DNA from: Comamonadaceae bacterium
GTDB lineage: Bacteria; Pseudomonadota; Gammaproteobacteria; Burkholderiales; Burkholderiaceae_C
Assembly (NCBI GenBank): GCA_023259355.1
Contig: JAHFQI010000014.1
Coordinates: 1 to 36,831, forward strand
DNA length: 36,831 nt
Reading direction: 5' to 3'
The notes beneath the pieces are model-generated. The model was not told the DNA's origin. It worked only from the letters and a program-made list of their open reading frames with translations, and ran no database searches. Each line of letters opens with the position of its first letter. Within the stretch, counting starts at the first letter, position 1. Below are positions 1-8,613 of the stretch, piece by piece. The position numbers and the translations under genes are program-made.

Positions 1-887
1 CCGAACAGGATCGCCACCGGGATCACCGCGACCGGGTGGTGCCGCGCGATGAACGACACCAGGATGCCCGCATAGCCATAACCCGCGATCAGCGCCGCGT
101 TGGCGCTGTTGTGCACGGCGGCGACTTCCACCGCGCCGGCCAGGCCCGCGCCCGCGCCCCCGAGCACGCACGCCAGCAGAATCAGCCGCGACGCCGGCAG
201 GCCGACCAGCTGGGCCGCGCGCGGGTTGCCGCCGACCACACGCACCGCGAAGCCCGAGGGCGTGAGCCGCAGCCACAGCCCCGCCGCAAGGCAGGCGACC
301 ACGCCGAGCACCAGGCCCCAGTGGACATCCGTGCCGGCAATGCCGCCGATGCGCAACCCGTCAGACAGGGCGAAGGTGGAGGGCTTGTTCAGGCTGGACG
401 GGTCGCGCAAGGGCCCCTCCACAAGGTGCTTGAACAGGCCGACCGCCACATAGGCCAGCAGCAGGCTGCTGATGGTTTCGTTGATGGCGCGGAACTGGCG
501 CAGCCAGCCGGCCAGCCCGATCCACAGGGCGCCCGCGAGGGCGCCCGCCGCGCAGACCAGCACGGTCCCCGCGAGGTTGTCCGGCAAGGGCAGGCCCTGG
601 GCCAGCCCCGCGCAGGCGAGGCCGCCCAGGACCAGCGCCCCTTCGCCGCCGATGATCACCAGCCCGGCACGCGCCGGAATCGCCACGCACAGGGCCGTCA
701 ACATCAAGGGCGCCGCGCGCTGCAAGGTGTTCTGCCACGAGTACCCGTCGCCGAAGGCGCCCTTGAACAGCAACACCCAGACATCCAGGGGGCTGGCCCC
801 CGCGAACCAGACGAACACGCCGAACAGCAGCAACGCGGCCGCGATGGCCACGGTGGGGAGCAGGGTTTCCTTCAGGGCGTTGCGCAT
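1..887 (-). CDS. ABC transporter permease, BMP-associated (simple-sugar/nucleoside type), partial
   Basis: This gene is missing from the ORF track because its stop lies beyond the left edge; I translated it from the minus strand. It starts MRNALKETLLPTVAIAAALL and is almost entirely hydrophobic, with many Ala/Gly/Leu membrane segments. It contains GLVIIGGEGALVLGG and FAVRVVGGNPRAAQLVG, typical of inner-membrane permeases of the YufP/BPD_transp_2 family that work with BMP lipoprotein-like receptors. It begins 22 bases after the stop of the BMP binding protein and is surely cotranscribed with it. The likely role is import of a nucleoside-like or ureide nitrogen compound; the substrate cannot be read from sequence. 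A second permease and an ATPase would be expected off the left edge. About 295 residues are visible. Confidence 0.85.
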   Translation of the reverse strand, partial: MRNALKETLLPTVAIAAALLLFGVFVWFAGASPLDVWVLLFKGAFGDGYSWQNTLQRAAPLMLTALCVAIPARAGLVIIGGEGALVLGGLACAGLAQGLPLPDNLAGTVLVCAAGALAGALWIGLAGWLRQFRAINETISSLLLAYVAVGLFKHLVEGPLRDPSSLNKPSTFALSDGLRIGGIAGTDVHWGLVLGVVACLAAGLWLRLTPSGFAVRVVGGNPRAAQLVGLPASRLILLACVLGGAGAGLAGAVEVAAVHNSANAALIAGYGYAGILVSFIARHHPVAVIPVAILF

Positions 888-909
888 GGCGACCGGCCTG
901 CAGCGCACA

Positions 910-2031
910 TCAGCTGATCGAACCCATCACGCCTTCGACGAGGTAGTTCATCTTTTCCAGCTCGAGGTCGGTCTGCTTGAACGACTTGCCCGCCGCGATG
1001 ACGGTGGCGCCCTTGTTGTCCTTGAGCGGCCCCTTGAAGATGTCGAACTTGCCGGCCATCATCTGCGCCTTGGTGCCGTCGGCCGACTTCTTCGCCGCGT
1101 CGGTCACCGCCGGGCCGTAGGCCGACATCTTGACGAAGCCGTCCTTCAGGCCGCCGCGCACGAAATTGGGATGCGGCTTGCCGCGGCGCGCGGCGTCGAT
1201 GAAGGTGGTGTAGGCGGTCAGCCAGTTCCACTCGGCGCCGGTCAGGTAAGCCTGGGGCGCGAGCTTGGCCTGGCTGGCGTGGTAGCCGCAGACCATCTTG
1301 CCGCGCTTGGCGGCGGTCTCGACGATGACCTTGGGGCCATCCACGTGCATGGTGAACACGTCCACACCCTGGTCGGCCAGGCTGTTGGTGGCCTCGGCTT
1401 CCTTGACCGGCATGGACCAGTCACCCGTGAAGATCACGCTGGTGGTGATGGCGGGCTTGACCGAGCGCGCGCCCATGGTGAAGGCGTTGATGTTGCGCAG
1501 CACCTGCGGGATCGGCTTGGCCGCGATGAAGCCGAGCTTGCCGCTCTTGCTCATGTGGGCGGCGATCACGCCGTTGAGGTACTGGCACTCGTCGATGTAG
1601 CCGAAGAAGCTGGCGGTGTTCTTGGGGTGCTTGCCTTCGGTCCACATGCCGCCGCAATGCGCGAAACGCGCGTCGGGGAACTTGGCGGCCACGGCCAGCA
1701 TGTGCGGATCGAAGTAGCCGAACGAGGTCGGAAACACCAGCGACGCGCCGTCCTGCGCGATCATGCCGGTCATGGTCTTCTGCACGGCGGCGGTCTCGGG
1801 CACGTTTTCTTCCTCGACCACTTTCACGCCCGGCATCTTCTTGAGCATCGCGGCGGCCTCGGCCTGGGCCTGGTTGTAGCCGTAGTCGTCGCGCGGGCCG
1901 ACGTAGATCACGCCGACCGTGATCGGCTTCTGGGCCAGCGCCAGTTCGCTGAATCCGCCCAGCGCGCCCGCGGCGCCAACGGCGGCAAGTGTCTTGAGTG
2001 AGTCGCGACGATTGAAGTTCTTGACGGTCAT
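910..2031 (-). CDS. BMP family ABC transporter substrate-binding protein
   Basis: A periplasmic receptor of 373 residues. The N-terminus has a Tat-type signal (NRRDSLKTLAAVGAAGALGG) and then the mature start QKPITVGVIYVGPRDDYGYN, typical of the BMP/PnrA-like family. Family members bind purine nucleosides or related heterocycles. Residues such as GYIDECQYLNGVIAAH and WNWLTAYTTFIDAARRG fit the family fold. A GGAG ribosome site lies 8 bases before the ATG. It is the first gene of its unit: upstream is a sigma-54 element (2114-2129) and a 12-bp dyad (2096-2107), and the permease follows after 22 bases. The neighbouring atz-like genes suggest a ureide, triazine or pyrimidine-derived ligand; that is inference. 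Confidence 0.92.
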   Translation of the reverse strand: MTVKNFNRRDSLKTLAAVGAAGALGGFSELALAQKPITVGVIYVGPRDDYGYNQAQAEAAAMLKKMPGVKVVEEENVPETAAVQKTMTGMIAQDGASLVFPTSFGYFDPHMLAVAAKFPDARFAHCGGMWTEGKHPKNTASFFGYIDECQYLNGVIAAHMSKSGKLGFIAAKPIPQVLRNINAFTMGARSVKPAITTSVIFTGDWSMPVKEAEATNSLADQGVDVFTMHVDGPKVIVETAAKRGKMVCGYHASQAKLAPQAYLTGAEWNWLTAYTTFIDAARRGKPHPNFVRGGLKDGFVKMSAYGPAVTDAAKKSADGTKAQMMAGKFDIFKGPLKDNKGATVIAAGKSFKQTDLELEKMNYLVEGVMGSIS

Positions 2032-2095
2032 GGTGGCTTCTCCGGTGGGGTGGGTGGTGAATCAAATGCAAACGGGTTTGCTGGGTCGGCCCGGC

Positions 2096-2107
2096 CTTGG
2101 ATACAAG
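2096..2107 (-). promoter_or_regulatory. 12-bp dyad operator candidate at +1 of the BMP transporter promoter
   Basis: On the minus strand the sequence is CTTGTATCCAAG, an inverted repeat matching its complement at 10 of 12 positions. It starts exactly 7 bases after the TTGC of the sigma-54 -12 element and so covers the predicted start of transcription. The same word in the opposite orientation sits at the same distance from the other sigma-54 element at 8620-8635. It is probably the site of a local repressor or activator. The regulator is not in the window. Confidence 0.6.
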
Positions 2108-2113
2108 ACAGTG

Positions 2114-2129
2114 CGCAATATGTGTGCCA
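2114..2129 (-). promoter_or_regulatory. Sigma-54 (-24/-12) promoter of the BMP transporter unit
   Basis: The minus strand reads TGGCACACATATTGCG, matching the RpoN consensus TGGCAC-N5-TTGC with correct GG-to-GC spacing. The predicted transcription start is near 2103, about 70 bases before the BMP ATG at 2031. Sigma-54 control fits nitrogen-limitation induction. I saw no clear TGCAC-N7-GTGCA NtrC site in the roughly 150 bases upstream. Confidence 0.7.
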
Positions 2130-2144
2130 TGTCAGGGCGCCGGT

Positions 2145-2519
2145 TCAGGCCAGCAGGCTCACATGGGCGGCCACCACGCGCCAGCCCTCGGGCATGCGCA
2201 CCCAGGTCTGGCTCTGGCGCCCGGTGCTGGTGCTGCCGGTGCGCTGGAATTCGACGTTGGCGGTGGCCGTGTCACGCCCATAGGTGGTGATGACGGTCTT
2301 CAAAATGGTGCGCGCCAGCCCCTGGGCGGGGCGTGCCGCGCGGAAGTCGCGGATGGCGTCGAAGCCATAAAGGTTTTCAGTGGCGCCGTAGCGCAGGGTG
2401 TGCGGGCTGTTCCAGAACAGCTCGTCCAGCACCGCGACGTCGTTGGACACCAGGGCCTGTTCATAACGCTCGAACTGCGCGGTGACTTCGGCCAGCACCT
2501 CGGGCAGGTTGATTTCCAT
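2145..2519 (-). CDS. atzH: AtzH/HpxZ-like protein (DUF3225, NTF2-like fold)
   Basis: A 124-residue protein of the AtzH-like/HpxZ family. Diagnostic stretches are [36 protein letters not shown] and [19 protein letters not shown], consistent with a small alpha+beta barrel (SnoaL/NTF2 type). Its length is normal for the family. In Pseudomonas sp. ADP, AtzH is reported to convert 1,3-dicarboxyurea to allophanate; in Klebsiella the homologue HpxZ sits in the oxalurate locus. Here it follows the AtzE-like amidase by one base and closes the operon. An allophanate hydrolase in the same operon and the absence of hpxW favour the Atz reading. The symbol is by homology; the substrate is inferred. Confidence 0.85.
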   Translation of the reverse strand: MEINLPEVLAEVTAQFERYEQALVSNDVAVLDELFWNSPHTLRYGATENLYGFDAIRDFRAARPAQGLARTILKTVITTYGRDTATANVEFQRTGSTSTGRQSQTWVRMPEGWRVVAAHVSLLA

Positions 2520-2520
2520 G

Positions 2521-3906
2521 TCAGAGCTCCACGGGTTTGACGCCGGCGACGCCGGACTGCTGCAGGACCCAGGCGACGCGCAAGGCCAGGTCCTCGCGCC
2601 AGGGCGCGGCGATCACCTGCACGCCGATCGGCAGGCCGCCGGTTCCCGCGGGCCACATCGGCGCGGCCACCACGGGGCAGCCCATGAATGACACCGGCTG
2701 GGTCAGCAAGCCCAGCGACGGCCGGCAGGGCTGGCAGCTGCCGTTGATGTCGATCCACTCCGTGCCGATGGCGGGCGCGGCCACAGGCGTGGCGGGCGCC
2801 AGCAGGATGTCCCAGTGCTGGAACAGGGCATTGATGCGGTCGCGGTAAACGCGCCGGAACCGCTGCGCCCGCACGTACCACGCAGCGGGTTGCAGCGCGC
2901 CCGCGATGAAGCGGTCCACCGACAGGGGTTCGAATTCGTCCGCGCGGGTCCGCAAATCCGCCAGGTGCAGGCTGCCGCCTTCGCTGGCCGTGATGATGAA
3001 CGCGGCGGCCCGGCCCAGCGCGGCGTCGGGCCAGCTCACTTCGGCGCGGGCCCCGAGGGTGCTCGCCGCCAGCGCCACGGCCTCGCGCGCGGGCGGCGTC
3101 GCGTGGTCGTGGAAATAGCCGTCCAGCACACCCACGCGCAAGCCGGCCAGGCCGAGTTGCAGGTCGGCCGCCACGGGCTGCAGCGCCGTGGCATGGCAGC
3201 CGGGGTCGAGCGCGTCCGGTCCCTGCAGGGCGTCGTAGCTCCAGGCCAGGCCTTCGACGCAGTCGGACAGCGGGCCGAGGTGGTCGATGCTGTGGACGAA
3301 CGGCTCGCTGCCGCGCCGCGACAAGCGGCCGAACGTGGGTTTCAGGCCCCAGACCCCGCACAGCGAGGCGGGCACGCGGATCGAGCCATTGGTGTCGGAG
3401 CCGAGCGCGAGGCCCACCTGCCCCGCCGCCACCGCCGCCCCGCTGCCGCCGGAGGAGCCGCCGGCGCTGCGGCCAAGGTCGTGCGGGTTGTGGCAGGGGC
3501 CGTCATGGCTGTTTTCGGTGGTGAAGCCGTAGGCGTATTCGTCCATGTTCAGCGCGCCCACCAGCACCGCGCCGGCCGCCGCCAGGCGCTGCACCAGCAC
3601 GGCGTCGCGCGCCGCGGGTGCATGGCCGCGGTTGATGCGCGAGCCCGCGCGCGTGACGACGCCCTCGATGTCGAACAGGTTCTTCACCGCGTAGGGCACG
3701 CCGGCCAGTGGCGACAACGCCTCGCCGGCGGCGCGGCGGGCATCCACCGCGGCGGCCTCGGCGCGGGCGCGCGCCAGTGTGCGGTCGGTGAAGGCGTTGA
3801 CGCGGGCATCGGTGGCCTCGATGCGCGCCAGGCTGTGGTCCAGCAACTCGCGGGCGCTGAGTTCCTTTGTCGCCAGCGCACGGGACAGGTCCGCAAGCTG
3901 CTTCAT
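2521..3906 (-). CDS. atzE: AtzE family amidohydrolase (amidase signature enzyme)
   Basis: A 461-residue cytoplasmic amidase, start at [16 protein letters not shown]. The ORF track extends it to 4230, but the ATG at 3906 overlaps the stop of the AtzG-like gene (ATGA), which fixes the start. The Ser-cisSer-Lys triad is visible as K75 (YAVKNLFD), S151 ([10 protein letters not shown]) and S175 ([12 protein letters not shown]); the 24-residue Ser-Ser spacing is normal for the superfamily. AtzE with AtzG acts on 1-carboxybiuret in cyanuric acid catabolism; the related HpxY acts in oxalurate breakdown. It lies between the AtzG-like and AtzH-like genes in the order atzG-atzE-atzH. I favour a 1-carboxybiuret or related ureide substrate because of the linked allophanate hydrolase. 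Confidence 0.9.
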   Translation of the reverse strand: MKQLADLSRALATKELSARELLDHSLARIEATDARVNAFTDRTLARARAEAAAVDARRAAGEALSPLAGVPYAVKNLFDIEGVVTRAGSRINRGHAPAARDAVLVQRLAAAGAVLVGALNMDEYAYGFTTENSHDGPCHNPHDLGRSAGGSSGGSGAAVAAGQVGLALGSDTNGSIRVPASLCGVWGLKPTFGRLSRRGSEPFVHSIDHLGPLSDCVEGLAWSYDALQGPDALDPGCHATALQPVAADLQLGLAGLRVGVLDGYFHDHATPPAREAVALAASTLGARAEVSWPDAALGRAAAFIITASEGGSLHLADLRTRADEFEPLSVDRFIAGALQPAAWYVRAQRFRRVYRDRINALFQHWDILLAPATPVAAPAIGTEWIDINGSCQPCRPSLGLLTQPVSFMGCPVVAAPMWPAGTGGLPIGVQVIAAPWREDLALRVAWVLQQSGVAGVKPVEL

Positions 3907-4130
3907 GACGACGCGCCCCCGTCGGCGGTGCCCGGGAAGGGGGCCGGACGGTAGATTTCCGCCGGTTCGTCCTCGGGCCGCAGCGGCACGCCGTCCAGCA
4001 AGGCCGCCAGCGCGGCCGTGCGCGCCAGATGCTGCGCCACCCGCTGCGCGCGCGCCGCCTCCAGCGGCAGCGCCAGCAGGGCGGCGCTGGCTTCCACGTA
4101 GGCCAGAAGGTCCGCGTCGGTCGGGCTCAT
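3903..4130 (-). CDS. atzG: AtzG-like small subunit (DUF4089)
   Basis: A 75-residue protein, MSPTDADLLAYVEASAALLA, mostly helical, ending in RPEDEPAEIYRPAPFPG. This length and the Pro-rich tail with PAEIYRPAPF are typical of AtzG-like/DUF4089 proteins, which form a heterotetramer with the AtzE amidase and stabilise it, much as GatC does with GatA. It overlaps the ABC ATPase stop by 4 bases on one side and the atzE start by 4 bases on the other (both ATGA), so translation is coupled and stoichiometric with its partner. It is easily missed because of its size. Assignment rests on sequence character plus position. Confidence 0.85.
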   Translation of the reverse strand: MSPTDADLLAYVEASAALLALPLEAARAQRVAQHLARTAALAALLDGVPLRPEDEPAEIYRPAPFPGTADGGASS

Positions 4131-4948
4131 CGGCGGACCTCGCGTTGAAAAATCTCCAGGCTGCGTTTCTTGGCCTGGATGAAGCCGGGCTCGGAGAGCG
4201 TCTCCACCGTGCGCGGACGGGCGTCGGCATACGGCAGGATCTCGGCCACGCGGGTGGGGCGCTTGGTCAGCAGCAGGACCTGGTCAGCGAGGTACACCGC
4301 TTCTTCGAGGTCGTGCGACACCAGCAGCATGGTGGTGCCGGTCTGCATGAACACCTCCTGCAGCTTTTCGCGGATGAACAGCGTCATCTCAAAATCCAGC
4401 GCCGAGAACGGCTCGTCCAGGAACAGCACCTCGGGCTTGGGCGCGAGCGCCCGCATGATCGACGCCGTCTGCTGCTGGCCGCCCGAGAGTTCGTAGGGGT
4501 AGCGATTGAGGTCGAACCTCACGTCGAAGGAGGCCACGAGTTCGGCCATGCGGCGGTCCACCTCGGCCTTGGACCGGCCCGCCAGCTTGAGCGGGTAGGC
4601 GATGTTGTCGATGGTGCGCATCCAGGGAAACAGCGCGTCGCGGTAGTTCTGGAAGACGTAGCCGATCCGCGTGTCTTTCAGCGACTTGCCGTCGAACAGG
4701 ATCTCACCCGCGTCGATCGGCACCAAGCCCGCGATCATGTTGATCAGCGTGGACTTGCCGCAGCCGTTGGGTCCGAACACCGAGACGATCTTGTGTTTGG
4801 GGATGTCGAGGTTGAAGTCCTCGTACAGCGGCCAGCCGGCGAAATGCTTGGTCAGGCCGCGCACGGTGATATGGGTGCCGGCCGGGCCGGGCTGGAAGGC
4901 CGGCACGGGCACGTCGGCCACGACAGGGGCGTTCAACACCGCGCTCAT
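4127..4948 (-). CDS. NitT/TauT-type ABC transporter ATP-binding protein
   Basis: A 273-residue ATPase starting MSAVLNAPVVADVPVPAF. The ORF track runs 248 residues too far upstream, through the permease. Visible elements are Walker A GPNGCGKST (59-67), Q-loop Q100, signature LSGGQ (154-158), Walker B VLFLDEP (174-180) and H-loop H212 (LLVSHD). It energises the adjacent permease at the cytoplasmic face. Both ends overlap neighbours by 4 bases (ATGA). Family relatives import nitrate, taurine, sulfonates, thiamine precursors or pyrimidine-like ligands. Encoded among ureide hydrolases, it probably brings in their substrate. Confidence 0.93.
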   Translation of the reverse strand: MSAVLNAPVVADVPVPAFQPGPAGTHITVRGLTKHFAGWPLYEDFNLDIPKHKIVSVFGPNGCGKSTLINMIAGLVPIDAGEILFDGKSLKDTRIGYVFQNYRDALFPWMRTIDNIAYPLKLAGRSKAEVDRRMAELVASFDVRFDLNRYPYELSGGQQQTASIMRALAPKPEVLFLDEPFSALDFEMTLFIREKLQEVFMQTGTTMLLVSHDLEEAVYLADQVLLLTKRPTRVAEILPYADARPRTVETLSEPGFIQAKKRSLEIFQREVRR

Positions 4949-5787
4949 CGTCCGCTCCAGTGGACGATGCGGCGTTCGACCATCAAGAAGAGAATGTTCA
5001 GGGCGTAGCCGAGCGCCCCGGCGGCCAGGATGGACGCGTACATGTCGCGCACGTTCATGACCTGCTGCGAGTTGATGATGCGGTTGCCCAGCCCGCTGTC
5101 GGCGCCGATGAACATCTCCGCGACGATCACGATGACCAGCGCCATCGAGACGGCCGAGCGCAGCCCGACGAAGCTCGGCTGCAGGCTCTCCCAGACCAGT
5201 ACGTCCTTGAACACCTGCCAGCGCGAGGCGCCCATGACGCGCGCCGCCATCACGCGCTGCTTGCGTGCGTTGATCACGCCGTAGGCGCTGTTGAACACCA
5301 CGATGAGCAGGGCGCCGAAGGCGGCGATGGCCACCTTGTTGACATCGGAGACGCCGAAGATCATCAGGAACAGCGGGATCAGGGCCGACGAAGGCGTGGA
5401 GCGGAAGAAGTCGATCAGGAACTCCACGCTGCGGTAGGCTTTTTCGTTGCTGCCCAGCAGCACGCCCAGTGGCATGCCGACGGCGGCCGCGATCAGGAAG
5501 GCCTGGACCGTTCGCCACACCGTGACCATGAAGTCCCCGAGCAGGGGGCCGCCCGCCAGGCCGCTGGCCAGCGCGCCAAGCGCATCGGCCGGCGCGGGCA
5601 GCAGGATGGCCTTGATGAAACCCAGGCGCACGACCAGATCCCAGACGATAAAGAGCGCGAGCGGCCCGATGAAGGGCAAGGCCTTGCCCCATGCCGCCGG
5701 GCGCGGCGCAGCGGCCGGCGCGGCGGCGGCCGGCGGCGCCCAGGGCTGGACCGGCGCCGTCAGGATGGAAGGTGTCGGGTCCGCCAT
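4945..5787 (-). CDS. NitT/TauT-type ABC transporter permease
   Basis: A 280-residue inner-membrane permease starting MADPTPSILTAPVQPWAPP; the track extends it 106 residues too far. The N-terminal 35 residues are Pro/Ala-rich and cytoplasmic. About six membrane helices follow, with an EAA-type ATPase-contact loop at ARVMGASRWQVFKDVLVWES. The start lies 2 bases after the binding-protein stop, and the end overlaps the ATPase start (ATGA). It belongs to the SsuC/TauC/NrtB-like BPD_transp_1 group and forms one importer with its neighbours. Confidence 0.93.
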   Translation of the reverse strand: MADPTPSILTAPVQPWAPPAAAAPAAAPRPAAWGKALPFIGPLALFIVWDLVVRLGFIKAILLPAPADALGALASGLAGGPLLGDFMVTVWRTVQAFLIAAAVGMPLGVLLGSNEKAYRSVEFLIDFFRSTPSSALIPLFLMIFGVSDVNKVAIAAFGALLIVVFNSAYGVINARKQRVMAARVMGASRWQVFKDVLVWESLQPSFVGLRSAVSMALVIVIVAEMFIGADSGLGNRIINSQQVMNVRDMYASILAAGALGYALNILFLMVERRIVHWSGR

Positions 5788-5789
5788 GC

Positions 5790-6809
5790 TCAACCCTTGT
5801 AGAGCATGGAATCGACCATGAGCCGCGACGCGAAGATGCCCTTCTCGGCGAACAGGTCGAAGAACTTCTGGAAGTGCGCCACGTCGGCCGGCGTGAATTC
5901 GTTGTACAGGGTGTACGCGGCCAGCGGCACCTCGCCGGTCAACGCGCCTTCGATGGCGGTGTAGCCCTTGAGGTACTGGCGCGCTTCGGCGGGCTTGGCA
6001 CGCACGTAGCTCACGCCCTTGCCATAGGCGGTGATGAATTTTTTCGCTTCGCCGGGGTACTTCTTGATGAAGGCCGCGGTGAGGGAGGCCGAGCCGCCAA
6101 ACCACGGCGCCAGCGGATCGCCAAGCACGTATTTCGCGATCACGCCGGCTTCCAGCACCCGGGTGGTACCGTTCAGGCGCCCGATCGTGCCGGTCGGCTC
6201 CAGGGTGTAGCAGCCGTCGAGCTGGCCTGCGGCCAGCGCCGCCACGTGCTGGCCGATAGGCAGCTCCACCACCGTGGCACCGGTGGCGCCGCCGCGCTCC
6301 AGCACGGTCTTGGCCAGCGTCACGTTCTGGATGCCCGGGCCGGAGCCGACGCGCTTGCCCTTGAGGTCGGCCATGGTCTTGGCGCTGCTGCCGACCGGCA
6401 CGATGACCTCGTCCAGCACGTTCTTCACGTTGCTCGGGTTCGAGCAGAAGATCTTGAACGAGCCGGGTGCGGCGATTTCGCCGACGGCGATGTTGGCCGA
6501 GCCGGTGCCGTTGGCGCTGCCGTCGCAGCGGTCGGACAACATGCCTTCCATGATCTGCTGGGCGCCGGCGAACTTGAGCGCTTCCACGTTCAGGCCAGCT
6601 TCCTTGAAGTAGCCCAGCTCCACCGCCGCGTAGAACGGCAGGCCGGCGGCGATGGGCCAGTAGCCGATGCGGATCTTCGGGCCGGTTTGCGCGCGCAACA
6701 GGGCCGGTGAACCGAGCAGGCCCAGGCCGCCCAGCGCGGCGCCGGTCTGGATCAGTTGCCGGCGCGTGGGGGCCGGCGTTGCCGGCGTCAGGGATTCAGG
6801 TGCGGTCAT
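5790..6809 (-). CDS. NitT/TauT-type ABC transporter substrate-binding protein (NMT1/THI5-like)
   Basis: A 339-residue periplasmic receptor. The N-terminus carries a Tat-like signal (TRRQLIQTGAALGGLGLLGS) and the mature part begins near QTGPKIRIGYWPIAAGLPFY. KIRIGYWPIAAGLPFYAAVE and EAGLNVEALKFAGAQQIMEG are typical of NMT1-like receptors for small nitrogen or sulfur compounds. The ribosome site GGAGAACCGC precedes the ATG. It sits 46 bases after the allophanate hydrolase and 2 bases before the permease. It is the substrate-specifying subunit of the importer; the ligand cannot be told from sequence. Confidence 0.92.
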   Translation of the reverse strand: MTAPESLTPATPAPTRRQLIQTGAALGGLGLLGSPALLRAQTGPKIRIGYWPIAAGLPFYAAVELGYFKEAGLNVEALKFAGAQQIMEGMLSDRCDGSANGTGSANIAVGEIAAPGSFKIFCSNPSNVKNVLDEVIVPVGSSAKTMADLKGKRVGSGPGIQNVTLAKTVLERGGATGATVVELPIGQHVAALAAGQLDGCYTLEPTGTIGRLNGTTRVLEAGVIAKYVLGDPLAPWFGGSASLTAAFIKKYPGEAKKFITAYGKGVSYVRAKPAEARQYLKGYTAIEGALTGEVPLAAYTLYNEFTPADVAHFQKFFDLFAEKGIFASRLMVDSMLYKG

Positions 6810-6855
6810 GCGGTTCTCCGTGGAAGGTCTGTGGAAATGGGTGGGCCTTCAGGCT

Positions 6856-8586
6856 TCAGGCCGCGCCGGCCTTGAGCGCGGCGATGTAGGCACGCCAGCC
6901 GCCGTAATCAGAAATGTCCGTGGCACCTTGCAGCGCCTGCGCTTCGCACAGGAAGCCCTGCACGCTGCTGCCGTCGGCCAGTTCCAGCGTGCCGATGCCC
7001 AGCGGCGCCGGGATCATCGCGACGAACGAACCGTAGTGCTCGACCGGCATGTCCCAGACTTCCAGCGCGATGGCGGCGCCCTGGCCCGGTGCGACGCGCA
7101 GCAGGCCGGGTTTGGGCGGCACCGTGCCTGGCAGGGCAAAGAAGCGGTAGTCCGGCGCCGTCCGGGCCTCGCGCACCAGCGTGGCGCCGCGCTCGGTCAG
7201 CTGGCTGTTCAGCGGCATGCCCGACAAGTGGGCGCCGACCACCGCCACCTTCACCGTGGCGCCGGTGTGCAGGCCCCGGATCGGCTGGGGTTCCGGCAAG
7301 GGCTCGCCGGTGGCCCCCTGCGCCAGCCCCGTGGCATGGTGGTAGCGCTGGCCGAGTTCCGCGAGCTGCCAGTCGCTGCCGCAAGGGCCGACCAGGGTGA
7401 TGCCGAAGGGCAGGCCGTCCGGGCGCAGGCTGCTGGGCACCGAGATGGCCGCGTAGTCCAGCAGGTTGACGAAGTTGGTGTAGGCCCCCAGGTTGCGGTT
7501 GAGCGCCACCGGGTCCTCCTGCATCTGCGCGATGGTGTAGTGCGTCGGCGCCGTGGGCACCAGCAGCAGGTCCATCTTTTCCCACAGGGCCGCGGCCTGC
7601 TGGCCCAGCGCCCGCAGCCGGGTTTGCGCGTCGTACAGGTCGGCGGCGCTGTAGCCGCGTCCGGCGGCGATGATGCTGCGAACCGGCTCCATGACGTCGC
7701 GCTCGTGGGCGTCGAAGAAGGGGCGGATGGCGGCGTAGCGCTCGGCCACCAGGGCGCTGTCGTACAGCATCGCGGCGGCCTGCGCCAGCGGGCCATAGTC
7801 GATTTCCACGGCGGTGCCACCCAGGGCCTCCAGCCGGGCAACGGCCTGCGCGAACGCCGTCTCGGCCAGCGCATCCCCGAAGAACGAGAGCGGGCGTGGA
7901 ATGCCAAAACGGAAGTTCCGCGCGAGCGGCCGGGCGGCCAGCGGCAGGGCACGGGAGTACGGGTCCTGCGCGTCGTGGCCCAGCGCCGCCTCCAGCACCT
8001 TGACGGCCATGGCGACGCTGCGCGCGAAGATGGAGACGCAGTCCACGCTCTGGGCGGCGGGCACCACCCCACGGGCGCTGATCAGCCCTTTCGAGGGCTT
8101 GAGGCCCACGATGTTGTTCAGGCCGGCGGGTACGCGGCCCGAGCCGGCCGTGTCGGTGCCCAGCGCGAAGTCCACCTGCCCGGTGGCCACGACGTAGGCC
8201 GAGCCGGAGCTGGAACCGCCCGAGACATAGGCCGGGTTGAAGGCGTTGGGCACGGCGCCATACGGCGAACGCGTGCCGTTGAGCCCGCAGGCGAACTGGT
8301 CCAGGTTGGTCTTGCCGAGCAGGGATGCACCGGCATCGAGCAGGCGCCGCACCACAACGGCGTGGTCCGTGGGCAGGTAGGCAAAGGCGGGGCAGGCGGC
8401 CGTGGTGGGCAGCCCGGCGACGTCGATGTTGTCCTTGACGGCAAAGCGCAAGCCGTCCAGACAGCCCGGCTTCTCCAGTGAGATCGGCTGGGGCGGCCGT
8501 GCGAGCCAGGCAGGCTCCGCGGTGTCGTCGCGCGGCGCCACGGGCGCCGGGTTGACCAAGGATTCAGAAGCGAGGGGTTGCACCAC
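6856..8586 (-). CDS. atzF: Allophanate hydrolase (AtzF type)
   Basis: An amidase-signature enzyme with an AtzF-type C-terminal domain; it hydrolyses allophanate to two ammonia and CO2. The track starts at a TTG at 8619, but that codon lies upstream of the transcription start predicted from the sigma-54 element. I therefore place the start at GTG 8586 (next GTG at 8583), giving about 576 residues. From this start the catalytic triad is K51 (FAVKDNID), S125 (VSGGSSSGSA) and S149 (TDTAGSGRVPAG). The last 150 residues (VAVVGAHLSGMPLNSQL to GWRAYIAALK) are the C-terminal allophanate hydrolase domain. No biotin-dependent urea carboxylase is linked, as in Atz rather than urea amidolyase systems. First gene of its operon. 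Confidence 0.9.
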   Translation of the reverse strand: MVQPLASESLVNPAPVAPRDDTAEPAWLARPPQPISLEKPGCLDGLRFAVKDNIDVAGLPTTAACPAFAYLPTDHAVVVRRLLDAGASLLGKTNLDQFACGLNGTRSPYGAVPNAFNPAYVSGGSSSGSAYVVATGQVDFALGTDTAGSGRVPAGLNNIVGLKPSKGLISARGVVPAAQSVDCVSIFARSVAMAVKVLEAALGHDAQDPYSRALPLAARPLARNFRFGIPRPLSFFGDALAETAFAQAVARLEALGGTAVEIDYGPLAQAAAMLYDSALVAERYAAIRPFFDAHERDVMEPVRSIIAAGRGYSAADLYDAQTRLRALGQQAAALWEKMDLLLVPTAPTHYTIAQMQEDPVALNRNLGAYTNFVNLLDYAAISVPSSLRPDGLPFGITLVGPCGSDWQLAELGQRYHHATGLAQGATGEPLPEPQPIRGLHTGATVKVAVVGAHLSGMPLNSQLTERGATLVREARTAPDYRFFALPGTVPPKPGLLRVAPGQGAAIALEVWDMPVEHYGSFVAMIPAPLGIGTLELADGSSVQGFLCEAQALQGATDISDYGGWRAYIAALKAGAA

Positions 8587-8601
8587 TTTAAAGCATCCAA
8601 T

Positions 8602-8613
8602 CTTGTATCCAAG
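8602..8613 (-). promoter_or_regulatory. 12-bp dyad operator candidate at +1 of the atzF operon promoter
   Basis: The minus strand reads CTTGGATACAAG, the exact reverse complement of the word at 2096-2107. It begins 7 bases after the TTGC of the sigma-54 element, the same spacing as in the BMP promoter, and covers the predicted transcription start. Such a position suits a repressor that blocks open-complex formation, though activation cannot be excluded. The regulator is not in the window. Confidence 0.62.

Noticed and set aside
472-2001. 509-residue plus-strand ORF
   Set aside because: Antisense shadow of the BMP binding protein and permease, with composition typical of a reverse frame in high-GC DNA.
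2145-4130. Oxalurate (hpxXYZ) locus of purine catabolism
   Set aside because: AtzG/E/H and HpxX/Y/Z are homologous, but the operon includes allophanate hydrolase and lacks hpxW and other purine genes, so the Atz reading is preferred though not proven.
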